The notes: generated by a model not told the origin, from the sequence alone. A stretch of 64,000 nt of DNA from Papaver somniferum (GCF_003573695.1 NC_039367.1:29784442-29848441); one strand, 5' to 3'; positions 35,281 through 47,127 are shown, counted from the stretch's first letter. Numbers and translations: made by a program.

Positions 35281-35715
35281 CAGTTTTGCTAAGTTTATAG
35301 TACAATGACACAACAGGAACCTGTTAACTTACTTTAGAAAAAAAAAGAACCTGTGTGTAATGTGCACGCAATAAATAAAACAGTTGCTAATTATCATTGA
35401 CTTAATCTCCTGTTGTAGACACTTGATTCTTGGATTTAGGGTCATTCCCTTGCAATGGTTCAGTTTAATTCGCTTGGTTAGTTGGTTATGACCTATAGCT
35501 GTCAATGGGTACCCATTACCCGGGGTCCGGAACCGGATCCGATGGATTCGGGTCCGGTTCCGGGTCCTTAAATTAGACCCATTAACCACTTTGGACCCGG
35601 CGGGTAATTACCCATCATAAACGGGTCCATCCAAATCCTACCCGTCAGGTACCCGCGGGTATTCGGGTATTTCATAAAGGCTAATTCTGTAAAAATCCCA
35701 GCAAAAATTAGGTCA

Positions 35716-35723
35716 TATATAAA
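35716..35723 (+). promoter_or_regulatory. Candidate TATA box of the hAT transposase
   Basis: TATATAAA lies just inside the GC-rich left end and is followed by a CT-rich leader. The ATG is about 1 kb away, with an intron-rich leader assumed between. Confidence 0.45.
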
Positions 35724-36739
35724 GGATGAGAAGCTCACCATCCATTTCAGCCGATCTACTTTCTTCTCCTGCCTGCAACTACTTCTACACACTGGAAGTG
35801 GAAATCCTTTGTTTCTCAAATTCTTTCACTGAAAGAAAAGTATGATATGCTACTCTACAAATTCTTAAAGTGATGCGCGTGTTTTTTATTGAATCGATTT
35901 TAGAGGCTTTTGAATCTTCTTGAATCTGTTACAGTATGATTTTAGAAGAGATTCCAATTAAAAAAATCAGGGGGTGATAAGGTTAATCAGTGGGTATCTT
36001 TCAATTTCTCAATTTTAATCAGTGGGTATCTTTCAATTTCTCAATTTTAATCAGTATTTGGTGTGCTCAATTTCTCTAAATTCAATAATTGAACTTATGG
36101 CTCTAATTGTTGCTGCTAGTGAAGTTAGATTTGTGGGTAGAGTTGTCAAACAGGCTGGCCTAGATTTGTTGCTGTGTCTAGTTATTATACTATTTCTTAT
36201 CTATTAATTGTCTAGTTGAAATGTATCGCTCATCTCTTATTAGTCTATTGTTTAAGTTCTTTCATTTTGTATCAATTTTTTTCCTTGTTCTTGATGATTT
36301 CTCTTGCACAGACAAGGCAAACTTATTATGCTTGAATGGGTATCCCTATAATCTCAATGATATGTGAACTCTATGGTTGTTTTTGTGAGAAATCAATGAT
36401 AGCTCGAAGGTTGGGTGTTTTCAGTAGATTGCAGCAAACATGCACAAGAGCAAGTCTTCTACTGCCATTTTGGCAATTAAGTCATAAACTACTAATTCCT
36501 TGTGTGTGGTTGATGCGTATGCTGTTTATGCGTATATGCTTGGAACATTTGTCTTTTTCTTACTGCATATGCTTGTTAAATTTATTATCGTTTATACTTT
36601 ATGACACCTGATAGGCTGATACAGATGTTTGTTGGTTTTTCCTTGCAGAGGCAACATGAAAAGTCAAACATGAAATAGTGTTGGTGGTCATTGTGTTCCT
36701 GTAAAGAAGACTAAAGTTACCGTTTCGAAATCCCCGTGT

Positions 36740-39019
36740 ATGCCGCCTCCTAAAGCTGCCGTTTCGAAGGCTGCAAAGAAGAGTAAAGTTGTAAACTCAG
36801 CAGAGCCGAAAGAAGTAGAAACTGTAGCCAGTGAGTCAAGTGATTCTGGTGATTCTGATTCTGATCATATAGAAGCGGCAACAACAGATGTGGTTCCGTC
36901 ACTTACACGTAAACGCAAAAGAACCTCAAAGTATGGGGCTGAATTTCAAGAGGTATTGATAAAAGGGAAAACACACGGAGAATGCAAGCACTGCAAGAGA
37001 AATATTGGTGCAGAGAGCAAAAATGGGACAAGCAGTTTGAGGAAACATCTAAATAGTTGTATGGCGTACAAAGGAGCACAACAGCAAATTAACCAAATGT
37101 TCTTGAAAGCTAGTGAAACACAAGATGGGTCAGTAGATGCTTACAACTTTAAGTTTAACCAAGAAGTAACTCGTGATTGTATTGCAAGAATGATTATCTT
37201 GCATGAACTCCCTTTCTCATTTGTAGAGTACATTGGTTTTAGAAAGGTGCTGACTTCATTACAACCCAATATTAAACTTGTGAAGCGGAACACTACGAAG
37301 TAGCATAAAGATTTATCAAATGGAAAAGAAGCATTTGTACGAGATTTTTAGTAAGGTACAGAGTCGCATAAGCCTTACTACTGATATGTGGACTTGTACC
37401 ACCTAGAATAGAGGTTATATGGCTTTGACATCTCACTATGTTGATGAAGAATGGAAGATTCAGAAGAGAATTTTATCTTTTAACGCTGTGGATGTGCAAC
37501 ACACTGGAGTTAACATTGCAAAGGTACTGATGGAGCAGTTGTACAAGTGGAATATAGATAGGAAGATAGCTTCAATTACGCTGGATAATGCTTCAACTAA
37601 CAAAGTCGTGGTAAGTGAACTTCTTGCTCAGCTAAAACCAGATAATGGATTACTTTTGGATGGGGAATTATTCCATGTTCGATGTTCTGCTCATGTAGTT
37701 GCCATTATTGTTGATCATGGGATGCTGCAAACTAAAGAAGAAATACAGAAAATTAGAAATTCAATGAAATTTATTAGAGGTTCACCACAAAGACAACAAA
37801 AATTTAAAGAAGTTTGCTTGCAAGTCAATGCTCCTGATAAAAAGTTGATTCAAGACGTTGATACAAGGTGGAATTCTACCTATCTGATGCTTGAAACAAC
37901 ACTTCTATTTCGGGAAGCATTTAACCGGTTCGGGAAGATTGAATCTGATTTTCTTAATGTTGCTCCAACGAGTGAAGACTGGAATAATGCAAGTAGTCTT
38001 TCAATTTGCTTGAAGTTCTTTTATGAAGTCACCATTCTCTTTTCAGGTACGTCATACGTGACAGTTAATCGTTATTTTGATACTGCTTGTTCTTTGTATT
38101 TAGAACTTCGTGAGTGGTGTGATTCCGATGATGCATTAATCTCAAAAATGGCAGTGAATATGATGAAAAAGTTTGAAAGATATTGTCAACTTACTAGTAA
38201 AACATTTGCAATAGCTTCCATTTTATATCCTCGGTTTAAAATGAAATTATTGGATTACTATTTCCCATTAATATATCCTGGTAACAGCGAGGAGAAGAAG
38301 TTAGAAGTTATGGAAGTCTTGAAAATATTGTATAATGAATATGCAACACATTATGCTTCTTCAGCTCATGTATACTCAGCAAACATTTCGACAAATCAAG
38401 TGAACATGGAAGATTCAGTTGGTAGTAGTGGTAGTACTTCATCTTCTCAAAGTTCTTTTACTTCTAGAAGGAAAGGTTTGACGGCATTTCTGGAAGAAAG
38501 TTCACAACATGACGTTGTTCGCACAGATCTAGAGAAATACCTATCAGCTGATGTTCACCCTATTAGAAAAGGAAGTGGTATTGATCTGAATGATTCTAGT
38601 TTTGATGTTTTGGGGTGGTGGAAATTTCATGGACCAATGTATCCAATTATAGCAGTGATAGCTCGTGATATATTAGCAATTCCTGCGTCATCGGTGGCTT
38701 CTGAATCTGTTTTCAGCACCAGTGGTAGAGTTGTAGATAAATTTCGTTCTTCAATGCTTCCAGAAACAATTGAAGCTCTGATATGCACACAAGATTGGAT
38801 AAGAAGTGCGCTGAAGAGTAAGTAACATATTCAATTCATGTTTGCTATTATATCAATTTTAGTTAGTGATTCATTTACTATGGTTCTTGTACGTCAACTA
38901 ACTATTTTATTGTGTTAGATGAGGGATTTGGGTTAGGTAGTACTTCACTTCAGACTCTTTTGGAGGCAATGGAGGAGCTCGAGTCAGACGATGATGATGC
39001 AACATCGCACATTGTCTAA
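36740..39019 (+). pseudogene. hAT transposase (BED zinc finger, RICESLEEPER type), disabled
   Basis: The protein cuts and moves hAT elements in the nucleus. From the ATG at 36,740: a Lys-rich leader, an acidic Ser tract, KRKR (possible NLS), then a BED finger with C82, C85, H103 and C107 in ECKHCKRNIG ... LRKHLNSC. The catalytic and insertion domains follow (DMWT, GYMALTSHYVDEEWK, ITLDNASTN, HVRCSAHV, DVDTRWNSTYLML). The C-terminal dimerisation domain is intact (LGWWKFHGPMYPIIAVIARD, ASSVASESVFSTSGRVVDKF). A short last exon (38,919-39,019) ends in an acidic tail after a GTAAGT intron at 38,818. Lesions: TAG at 37,301-37,303 with a frame change, and TAG at 37,404-37,406 in a TT-x-NRGYMAL context where Gln is usual. 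The 468-codon body is otherwise open, so decay is recent. Confidence 0.9.
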
Positions 39020-40282
39020 CTGACTGACTATCAATTTAAGGTAAAATAACCAGCTAACCTTGGAATGCACAAATTTGTATTTCCTTAAACTTTGTCGAAA
39101 TGTGATTAGTAGTAGTACAATATAAGGAATTACATTCGTAAGAAAGTTTGACTTGTGTCTGTCTATACAATATTTGCCCTAGCTAGTTGTATATTTGGGA
39201 ATTTTAATGTTTGCTTGTGGTCCTGGCCCTAGCTAGTTGTATATTTGGTGAGTGCAATCACGGAAGCAACTCTTGCTTCATCACAGGCAAGGTCTTTGAT
39301 TGTGATATGGTTACTTGTACACGTTGTTTGGTTGAAGATGCAAGATTTGTACTTTTTTACTCGTAGCACATTGTCTTTACGTAATGTATTTCCTTAAACT
39401 TGGTAGAGAATGTGGTAGTGATAATAATTTTGAGGTGGTTTCTGAATTGGGAAAAATTGGGAATATGATCAACTGTTTTTGTTTCTCTTGCAGGAACAAT
39501 TGGAAATATGATGGTGAAATCTTCAGTGAACTGGTTGGAACTTCTTTTCGGTATATATATATATTATACAGGCATAGCCAAAGAACATGCGAAGTGCGAA
39601 CTACATCCTTCTTTTTTGTATATGTACTTGTGAAGGAAACACATTTATCTTTTGGGGCTTCTACACTTTATAGAATGATATGTCTGTCAACTTTTGTGGT
39701 TATAATACGACAGACTATATTAGCCATTAGGGCTGGCGTTACTTGTAGTTATCGGCTAAAAAAATGTCTGCCAATTTTTGTATTTAATATTTATCATATA
39801 TAATGGCAGATTCTTACTTATAGCTAGGAAAGTAACTTTGATTTTCCTAATCTAAGGATTCTAAGCTCAAGTTTACTCTACTTTTGTATGTATGTTAAAG
39901 ATGGTCACTTTTCAGGTGTTGAATAATCCTTTTTCAGTACTCAGGAGCCATAAAATTGGGAAGTCATATAAGTTTGTTTTTTACCCGATGGGTACCCGGA
40001 CCCGGTGATTACCCGTGACCTTTACTGGGTCCGGTTCTGGGCCAACACATTATGGAACCGGACTCGAAAACGTTAGGACCCGAAACCGACGCTGATATGT
40101 CGGGTCCGGTTCTGGGCCATGTACTACCCGGGAGGACCCGGACCCGTTGACAGCCTATATGAGTCTTGTTACGTTTTCAAATCTGAACTTCGAAGGTCAA
40201 AACTGACTTTTTTTTTGTATTTGAAAAGAACTGAAATATTAATAAATGGAAAATATACTCGTATGTATTTCAGAAATGATTA

Positions 40283-40440
40283 ACACACCGTGTTTTTACA
40301 CCGCGGGGTACATCGAAGCATCGCGTTGAGAAGCCTGGTGGGGATCATTTCTGCCCGCACCTATCCCGATGCTAAGCACGCATATCGAAACCGTCCATTG
40401 CTCTCGTTGTGCATTTCACGGTGTAAAAACATTGTGTGTG
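40283..40440. mobile_element. Small MITE-like inverted repeat, about 158 bp
   Basis: ACACACCGTGTTTTTACACCG at the left faces CGGTGTAAAAACATTGTGTGTG at the right; arms of about 21 bp with few mismatches. The 115-bp middle is unusually CG-rich for this window and contains several CGs. No ORF. It could fold into one hairpin. Confidence 0.6.
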
Positions 40441-40819
40441 TATATATTTTCTATTCTATTTCCATCCAAACATATAAAGCCCTCATCAAAATCCGAAGAA
40501 AACGAAACCACATATTCGAAATGTATTTGGTAAACTTTTATTCTTGTTTCCGTTTATATTTGTATTAAGGAAACAAAAGTCACAGATTTTTTAGAAATTA
40601 AAAACGTGGGTAGACATAAACCACGTCTAAAGACTTTTTCTCCATCATTATGAAAAGTCAGGGACAAATCCGGTAGTTGCACTTGAAATGCAAAGCCGTA
40701 GCTTCTATTTAGAGTGCGATATTTATTCTTTTTTTTTTGATCGGCAAATAAGAGCTTATCAAAAAATTCCGATTAGCAAACCCCAGCTATTTAACAAGAG
40801 ATAATGATCAATTTCTGGA

Positions 40820-41030
40820 GAAGATAGAAACTGCATCCGTCCCTGTAGTGATGGAGAACTTAGTTTAGATATAGCATCAGAAATACGTCCTCGATTGCCT
40901 ATCAAATCCATCTTGCAATGCAGAAGAGTATGTAAACTCTGGCGAAGTCTCTTTGAGAAACCCAAGCCAGGTATGCTTTTCACAAAATTCCCGAGCAATT
41001 TCGTCTTTCATATTATTATCATTATCGGAC
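40820..41030 (+). pseudogene. F-box gene 5' fragment
   Basis: One frame reads LDIASEIRPRLPIKSILQCR then RVCKLWRSLFEKPKPGMLFT, the pattern of an F-box (LP.DI..EIL.RLP.KS....R.VCK.W). Upstream the frame has no ATG close by and downstream it stops near 41,050, so only the box survives. It resembles but does not match the F-box gene at 22.6 kb. Confidence 0.7.
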
Positions 41031-42459
41031 AATCTCAAATACAAGGGGTAAAGGTCTTAAATTAGTATGATACGTAAGATTTAAGACATTTTCTACCAAA
41101 GTTTCTTTTCCAATGCAAGGGCAAAGATTATAGAAAAGGATGACATGAATAAGTGGGGGTAAATGAGAAAGTCTAAATAAGACTTTCTTCATGACCTTGG
41201 GTCTTAGATCCGCATCATCACTTTGTCTCTAAATTTAAATAAAAAGGTGTAGGTAAGACCTCGAAGATTGGAGATGAACTTTAGATCAAAAATTTTATCT
41301 TATTTATTTTTGTCTTTTAGCAAATAACCCATCAAAAAAAAAGTGATAACAAAACCTCCGCCTTAGATGACCTTGACCCTTTGGATTGGAGATGCTCTCA
41401 TTGTTTTAATTAATTGTTGCATTTTTTTTAGTTTTTTTTTTCTTTCATTTCTAGAGATTTCTATGTCTGTAATGCCATTGTGATAGCTAATTTTCCCTCT
41501 GGTGATTGGGGGACTTGAAGCTGGAGATTGTAGTTCATGCTAAATGTTTCTTTTGAATATTTAAGAATAACTTTGGATTTATGAGAATAACATGGGGATG
41601 CAGTTCTTGCTTGCATTTTTTTTTTTGAAGCATACTTGCTTGCATACTGTGATTAGATTCCAATACAACCCGAAAACTTAAAGCCATCCAAAATAAATGG
41701 CATCAGAGAATTATTTCTACTTCCTACTATTGTGAGTCAAAATTATAAAACAGTTGCTAATTATGACTCTCTAGTTTTGAAATTTGAGGGTTCAAAAAAT
41801 GGACGAGGAATGCTTCAGCAAGAAACGAGACAAAACAAATTCTGCAGTTAAAAGCTCATGGTATACATCAAAACACTTGCATTAAAGCCAAAAAGCGAGG
41901 GCGAATCTTTGTTACCTATCCAGAAGGTCCCAGTTAGCTTGAGTTCCCTTGGCTTCTGCAGCCACCGCTACACAGGTGATCCAGAAACAATCTTTATCTT
42001 GAACAAAGAGTTGATGAAAGGTCAATATTCAGCTATTAAAGCAAGGATCTGGAGAATATCAAGCATTGTGCATAAATACAAATAAACAGCGCCATATGCC
42101 AACCTTGTTTGGATCATATACATCATGCAGCATCACCCGGGAGCATGTATCTTCAATATCACACTTGTCCCTGCAGTAGACCTTCAATGTCCACTGGCAC
42201 TGTCATATATAATCAGCATATCCTAGGAAACCCCATTTTCTACCTAGACATGAAAAGATGAATTCTTCATTAGCCACCAACGCCCACCGAAAAGTTAAAC
42301 AGGAACTTTAACTAAGCAAACCAAATCGATCCAATCAATTTGAATGACCTAATAATGAAGACACCAGTATAACAAAATGAAGCGCCAGAAAGTTGTTACG
42401 GGTGCATTTTTGGTTGTGCGCATGAGATGGCCAAAAGAACAGTTTTAAGAATCGAAAGA
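41031..42459. other. Mostly non-coding; possible minus-strand exon at 42,104-42,199
   Basis: 41,040-41,400 is AT-rich with paired TCTTAAAT/AGACTT motifs and ends GGATTGGAGATGCTCTC, a sequence often seen at MITE ends. On the minus strand 42,199-42,104 is a clean 96-bp phase-0 exon candidate (CQWTLKVYCRDKCDIEDTCS then RVMLHDVYDPNK) with AG and GT borders. A second candidate lies at about 42,000-41,925. The product is unknown. Confidence 0.3.
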
Positions 42460-42531
42460 GGTTCTATGGTCTAGCGGTTAGGACATCAGACTCTGAATCT
42501 GGTAACCCGAGTTCAATTCTCGGTAGAACCT
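42460..42531 (+). tRNA. tRNA-Gln (anticodon CTG)
   Basis: The 72-nt sequence folds as a tRNA. The acceptor stem GGTTCTA pairs with TAGAACC, and the D arm contains GTCTAGCGGTTAGGAC. The anticodon stem TCAGA/TCTGG encloses the loop CTCTGAA, giving anticodon CTG, and the T arm is CCGAG-TTCAATT-CTCGG. The A and B box promoter elements are intact. It decodes CAG. No intron. Confidence 0.97.
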
Positions 42532-42534
42532 CCC

Positions 42535-42542
42535 TTTTTTTT
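42535..42542 (+). terminator. Pol III terminator of the tRNA gene
   Basis: A run of eight T begins three bases after the discriminator base, typical for Pol III. Confidence 0.9.
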
Positions 42543-43620
42543 ACTACCCATGTCATTGCCAAGGCAAAAAATAACACCCCTTCTGGTGAAGCATACACCA
42601 GCAACCCCTTGTAAGAGAGGAAGCATACATCGGATTCTTAAGTTTCAATTGGCATTGAATCTACTGATGCAAATTTGGCGACAAGACTCTTCTCTTCATT
42701 TCATGGTACACATCAAGAATCAAGATTACATGAAAAGATTGGGGTTGGGAGTAGAAATGGTTCACTTAACTAGCTGATTCAGTTTTTGTACTTAAGCTGT
42801 AATTATACTGGTTGTCATTCTATGAGATAAGCAGCTACTCTTTCATCAAGCTTATAGTGTAAATTCATCCATGTTTCAAAATGAGATGCAAATATTAAGT
42901 AGTGGAATTCAACATAAGAATTTGCATCAGTAAGAAAATCAATTCTAAGTTTCAACATAAGAAAACCAATGAATTGCATTATAGCTATGTGTATATTATT
43001 AGCATATGTATGTCCCTGAAAAATGGAACATCTTGCTTACAACAATTGGTAGTAGAAACAGAAGTTCTTATAACAACTAAACAAGGCACCCACAAGCGGA
43101 TTCGGGAGGATTAAGTAATTTGATTTCATGTAACTGCACACTGTGGTAAGTCGAAATATCATATTTGTTGGTTGTTAAATAATGCTATGTTGTTGGTAAG
43201 GGAACAGAGTTTAACATAATGCAAGCATATTCATAGATCGAGAAGATATAACCAAAACATATTATATACAGCATGTATACGGTAAGAAACCAACGCTGTC
43301 GAGATTCCAACAGTCGGGAAATATATATTGATCATTAAATAACAGCGCACTTAACTACCAAGCATGTACTATATCATTACAGATCTTTTTTTAATTGGTA
43401 TTAGTCTATTCATGTACGTTAAGACATTGTACCAAGTCTTCATCTATAGGTTTTAGTTATAATTTATAATTCATGATACGTAACAACTTAAGATCTGACA
43501 TGATACCTTCATTTATTAGTGGCCACACTTTTGTCATCCATGTTTGGAACAATGCAGAGACAGTGGAGAATAGAGAGGAAGATCCACCACATGAATACGC
43601 CCCCTTGTTGTACCTTGTAG
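42543..43620. other. Intergenic, tRNA to DUF241 array
   Basis: This is AT-rich with no gene seen. From about 43,140 (CACTGTGGTAAGTCGAAATATCAT) the sequence resembles the 45,950 and 51,120 spacers, so the repeat unit of the array begins here, upstream of copy 1. Confidence 0.5.
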
Positions 43621-43630
43621 CTAGCCTCAC

Positions 43631-43638
43631 TATAAAAG
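43631..43638 (+). promoter_or_regulatory. TATA box, DUF241 copy 1
   Basis: TATAAAAG is followed by GAGCACCAGGTGAGAA, which is nearly identical in all four promoters. The ATG is 102 bp downstream. Confidence 0.8.
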
Positions 43639-43732
43639 GAGCACCAGGTGAGAATCAATAGCCATCATCAAAACATAACATTACTTAACTTGTATATTTA
43701 GCTACTACCTTCTCTCTTCAAAAAAAAGCGAA

Positions 43733-44470
43733 ATGTCTCCCTCAAACAAAATTGCTTATCATGCTCGCTCAATCAGTTTACCCACCAGGTCCAACCCACT
43801 CACTGCTGCAGTTGAGGAACAACTTAGCAAATTGAGATCTTCAGTTCTCACCTCATCCATCTCCAACAACTTGGTTGCTCTAAAGGACTTGTATGAATGT
43901 GTTGAGGATTTCCTCTCTACCGAAGATGGAAAATGCTTAGACGCAGTCTTGGACAGATCTGTCATGTTGTTAGATGTCTGTGGAACCATTAAGGATGTTT
44001 CTTCTCAAATGAAGCAATCTTCCCAAGATCTTCAATCATCTATTCGAAGGCAATCAAATGAGTTTGACGCATACATGACCTCAAGGAAGAAAGTCTGCAA
44101 GGTCATTCAAAAATGCCTTTCAGATCTTAAGAAAAACACCAACAAGAACAATGACCTCATTAACGATGTCCTAAAAGAAGTTGAAGCGACTACGCTTGCA
44201 GTTTTTGAATCTATCCTATCTTTCCTATCTGCACCAAAGCAAAGATCCCTAGTCTCAAAGTTGGCAACCAAAAGTGCAACCCAACAAGTTGTAAATGAAG
44301 TAACAAAGGTCGATGCCGCGTTGAAATCCAAAGTCATTGAAGCAAAAGAAGTGCAGAAGTCATTGGCTGACCTTGAAATGAACCTTCAAGAACTTGAAGA
44401 TGGACTAGAATCTGTCTTTAGGTGTCTGATCAAGAACCGAGTTTCACTCCTTAACATCCTCAACCAATAG
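43733..44470 (+). CDS. DUF241 family protein, copy 1 (245 aa)
   Basis: This is a single-exon gene with ATG at 43,733. The family (DUF241, PF03087, BPS1-related in some annotations) is plant-specific; its biochemical role is not established. The N-terminus has the family hallmark HARSISLPTRSNPL, then VEEQLSKLRSS. The middle has VALKDLYECVEDFL and the LDRSVMLLDVCGTIKDVSSQ block. A heptad-rich helix ends in SLADLEMNLQELEDGLESVF, and the end CLIKNRVSLLNILNQ is typical. It is predicted all-helical, with no signal peptide or membrane segment. It differs from the other copies at the start (SPSNKIAY against SSSNKTF) and in LSKLRS, so it is the most diverged at the N-terminus. No lesions. Confidence 0.9.
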   Translation: MSPSNKIAYHARSISLPTRSNPLTAAVEEQLSKLRSSVLTSSISNNLVALKDLYECVEDFLSTEDGKCLDAVLDRSVMLLDVCGTIKDVSSQMKQSSQDLQSSIRRQSNEFDAYMTSRKKVCKVIQKCLSDLKKNTNKNNDLINDVLKEVEATTLAVFESILSFLSAPKQRSLVSKLATKSATQQVVNEVTKVDAALKSKVIEAKEVQKSLADLEMNLQELEDGLESVFRCLIKNRVSLLNILNQ

Positions 44471-45300
44471 ATCCATAGATATCTTCACCTGCCATTGGTA
44501 TTTTCCGCCTTTTATTAGGAAATGCCTCATGGAATTTTTACTGTACATATTGTATACAAATGAAAAACAAAGTATATTAATACAAGAAATCACTTTACTC
44601 GAAACAATTTTTGCAAATTATCTTTTTTTTTTGTGTGTGTTCGGTATTACATGATCCACCAATAACGCAAACTAATTACTCGTTAATTAATTAAGGCCTT
44701 GTTTTACCTGTCTTTGTTTAAATGATTAAGGAAGCATTGACATTTTTTCTTTAATATATCGATGAACATGTGAAGATTCTAAATGTTAGAGAAACAAGGG
44801 GCATACGCATAGGCTGTTCAGCGAGAGATATGAAAGAATCATTCAGGATGACGCGTCTGTCTCACATATTGTACTAATTAAATTCAAGGTTGTCAAGATT
44901 CTAATTGTTAGTGAAACAAGGGAACATATTTCTACGAAGTTCAGCGAGAGATACAAAATAATTATTCAAGATAATGTGTTAGCATCACATTCATTATAAC
45001 GAATTCAAGGCTGTCAGATTCTAATTGTTAATGAATTACCAGACATGGCAATGTGTGTGTTTATCAATGTCAGTATTTTCTTGGTACCTAGTATCCCATT
45101 CATGCACACATCCGGATATCATATCATATTGCACGTACCGTCGCTATCCTTGGTTGTTGGTTGTTTATTAGCATATAAAAAGACACAATATGGGTATCAT
45201 TATTCTCTGAAGGCGTGTAACTATACGTTGTATTCTTCTTAGTTCTATCAAGAGATGACTGTAAATAAACAACCAAAATGAATAAATTTGCATTAATCAA

Positions 45301-45640
45301 TTAAGAATCAATATGCAAACTGGACAAAGTAATCAAAAGCTTACCAGATTTTTCATGTGGAGTGCATCCAAATAAGCAGCACCCATTGGAGTTGGCGACC
45401 CCAGATCTACTACTCATTTCTTCCAAATTTGTCCAGTTAGAAGCATTGCCTCCAAGGAAAGGGCAACACAACATGCAATCATCTTGATTACCACCTGCCT
45501 GCTTACATAAGCTGCTTCTGCAATAATCCCAAGCCTTTGGCATTCCCTCCCCTGTCTTGTCTTAGACACTGGTTGCTGGTAACCAATCTTAAAGTACAAA
45601 TCGCTGAAAGCCTCTAAACTGTTAACAAGCTGCATTTTAA
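45301..45640 (-). pseudogene. Repeated minus-strand gene fragment in the array spacer, copy a
   Basis: The minus strand reads SLEAFSDLYFKIGYQQP, then GGNQDDCMLCC and NWTNLEEMSSRSGV, and ends at a donor (AAATCTG|GTAAGC). The same stretch recurs at 48,225-48,520 and 50,505-50,800, each time with a conserved splice donor, so it is an exon or exons of some gene carried along in the repeat unit. Different frames are open in different copies, so it is probably dead. The parent gene is not recognised. Confidence 0.4.
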
Positions 45641-46282
45641 GGTTAGAGTTTGATGAATAGAGGTTGCAAATTTTGTCACTTTTTTTTTGACGGGCCAGGG
45701 TATCCGGGAAAAATTGAATTTGCTAATCTTCTGTGGCTTAATGGTTGATTTTGTCACTGTTCAATTGGCTGTCCCTTGCAACTTAATTGGATATATAGTC
45801 CTTTAGTTACTATATATCTGGATGTGCTACATGTTATTGGATAACAGGAAAGTATAGATATTCGCATAACAACCAAATAAATATAGACAACAGGAGGAGC
45901 CATTTGATTCATCTTGTTTCCGAGACAGAGATAATTAATAAATTGCACACTGTTAGTAAGTTGAAATATCATCTTACACTATCTGTTTACATGCTTTTTG
46001 GTTCCTAAGTTTGAACATTTATATATCGATCACTGTGTGTATCATTACAAATCTTTCTAGGTAGTAATGCATTCATGCACGTACTTGCACATTTGGCTAA
46101 TTCTATAAATTCGTTTTTTATATAAAAAAAAAAATTCATATATTCATTGATGCTATAGAGTCAGTAGGGGACATACTATTTGTCGTTGATGGAGGGAACA
46201 ATGCAGAGACAGTGGCGCGTATAGAGGAAGTTCCACCACATGAATGTATCCCCTTGGTGTACATTGTAGCCCGAGTCCTGAC

Positions 46283-46290
46283 TATAAAAG
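46283..46290 (+). promoter_or_regulatory. TATA box, DUF241 copy 2
   Basis: TATAAAAG sits 110 bp before the ATG. The upstream AGTGGCGCGTATAGAGGAAG and CCACCACATGAATG blocks are shared with copies 3 and 4. Confidence 0.8.
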
Positions 46291-46392
46291 GAGCACCAGG
46301 TGAGAACCAATAACCATCATCAAATATCATTTCTACATTAACTTGTATATCTAATCAAATCTGTTCTTAGTTTTCTTCTAAATAAGGAAAAA

Positions 46393-47127
46393 ATGTCTTC
46401 CTCAAACAAAACTTTCCATGCTCGTTCAATCAGCTTACCCACCAGATCCAACCCACTCGCTGCTGCAGTCGAGGAACAACTCTGCAAATTGAGATCTTCA
46501 GTTCTCACCTCATCCATCTCCAACAACTTGGTCGCTCTAAAGGACTTGTATGAGTGTGTTGAAGATTTCCTTTCTACAGAAGATGGAAAATGCTTAGACG
46601 CAGTATTGGACGCATCTGTCATGTTGTTGGATTTCTGTGGAACTATTAAGGATGTTACATCTCAAATGAAGCAATCTGCCCAAGATCTTCAATCATCTAT
46701 CCGAAGGCAATCAAATGAATTTGACGCATACATGACCTCAAGAAAGAGAGTCTGCAAAGTCATCCAAAAATGCCTTTCAGATCTTAAGAAAAACGCCAAC
46801 AAGAACAATGACCTCGTTACCGATGTCCTAACAGAAGTTGAAGCAACTACTCTTGCAGTTTTTGAATCTATCCTGTCTTTCCTATCTGCACCAAAGCAAA
46901 GGTCCCTGGTCTCAAAGTTGACCACCAAAAGTGCAACCCAACAAGTTGTCAATGAAGTAACCAAGGTCGATGTCGCTATGAAATCCAAAGTCATTGAAGC
47001 AAAAGAAGTGCAGAAGTCATTGGCTGACCTTGAAATGAACCTCCAAGAACTTGAAGATGGACTAGAATCGGTCTTTAGGTGTCTGATCAAGAACCGAGTT
47101 TCACTTCTTAACATCCTCAACCAGTAG
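46393..47127 (+). CDS. DUF241 family protein, copy 2 (244 aa)
   Basis: This is a single-exon, intact gene with the same domain plan as copy 1. Private changes include LDASVMLLDFCGTIKDVTSQ, SRKRVCK and VDVAMKSK. It is very close to copy 3 through the N-terminal half, so the two share a recent origin or conversion. The downstream flank keeps the common 3' block. Most differences from the other copies are single conservative substitutions with no frameshift, which suggests that the protein is under constraint. Confidence 0.9.
   Translation: MSSSNKTFHARSISLPTRSNPLAAAVEEQLCKLRSSVLTSSISNNLVALKDLYECVEDFLSTEDGKCLDAVLDASVMLLDFCGTIKDVTSQMKQSAQDLQSSIRRQSNEFDAYMTSRKRVCKVIQKCLSDLKKNANKNNDLVTDVLTEVEATTLAVFESILSFLSAPKQRSLVSKLTTKSATQQVVNEVTKVDVAMKSKVIEAKEVQKSLADLEMNLQELEDGLESVFRCLIKNRVSLLNILNQ

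Larger units (their letters stand above)
35496..40157 (+). mobile_element. hAT-superfamily DNA transposon, about 4.66 kb
   Basis: The left end reads TAGCTGTCAATGGGTACCC and the right end, reverse-complemented, TAGGCTGTCAACGGGTCCGG, a classic hAT-type terminal inverted repeat. Both subterminal regions (35,510-35,675 and 39,980-40,150) are full of GGGTACCCG, GGGTCCGG and ACCCGG words. The flanks ATGACCTA and (T)ATGAGTCT share only ATGA, so the 8-bp target duplication is eroded. Inside lie a TATA box, a leader with possible introns and a BED-zinc-finger transposase gene with lesions. Beyond the gene (39,020-39,970) only AT-rich sequence with a short duplicated TAGCTAGTTGTATATTTGG at 39,180 and 39,231 is seen. 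Confidence 0.88.

Noticed and set aside
41040..41405. MITE ending GGATTGGAGATGCTCTC
   Set aside because: The right end looks typical, but no matching inverted left end or target duplication could be found.
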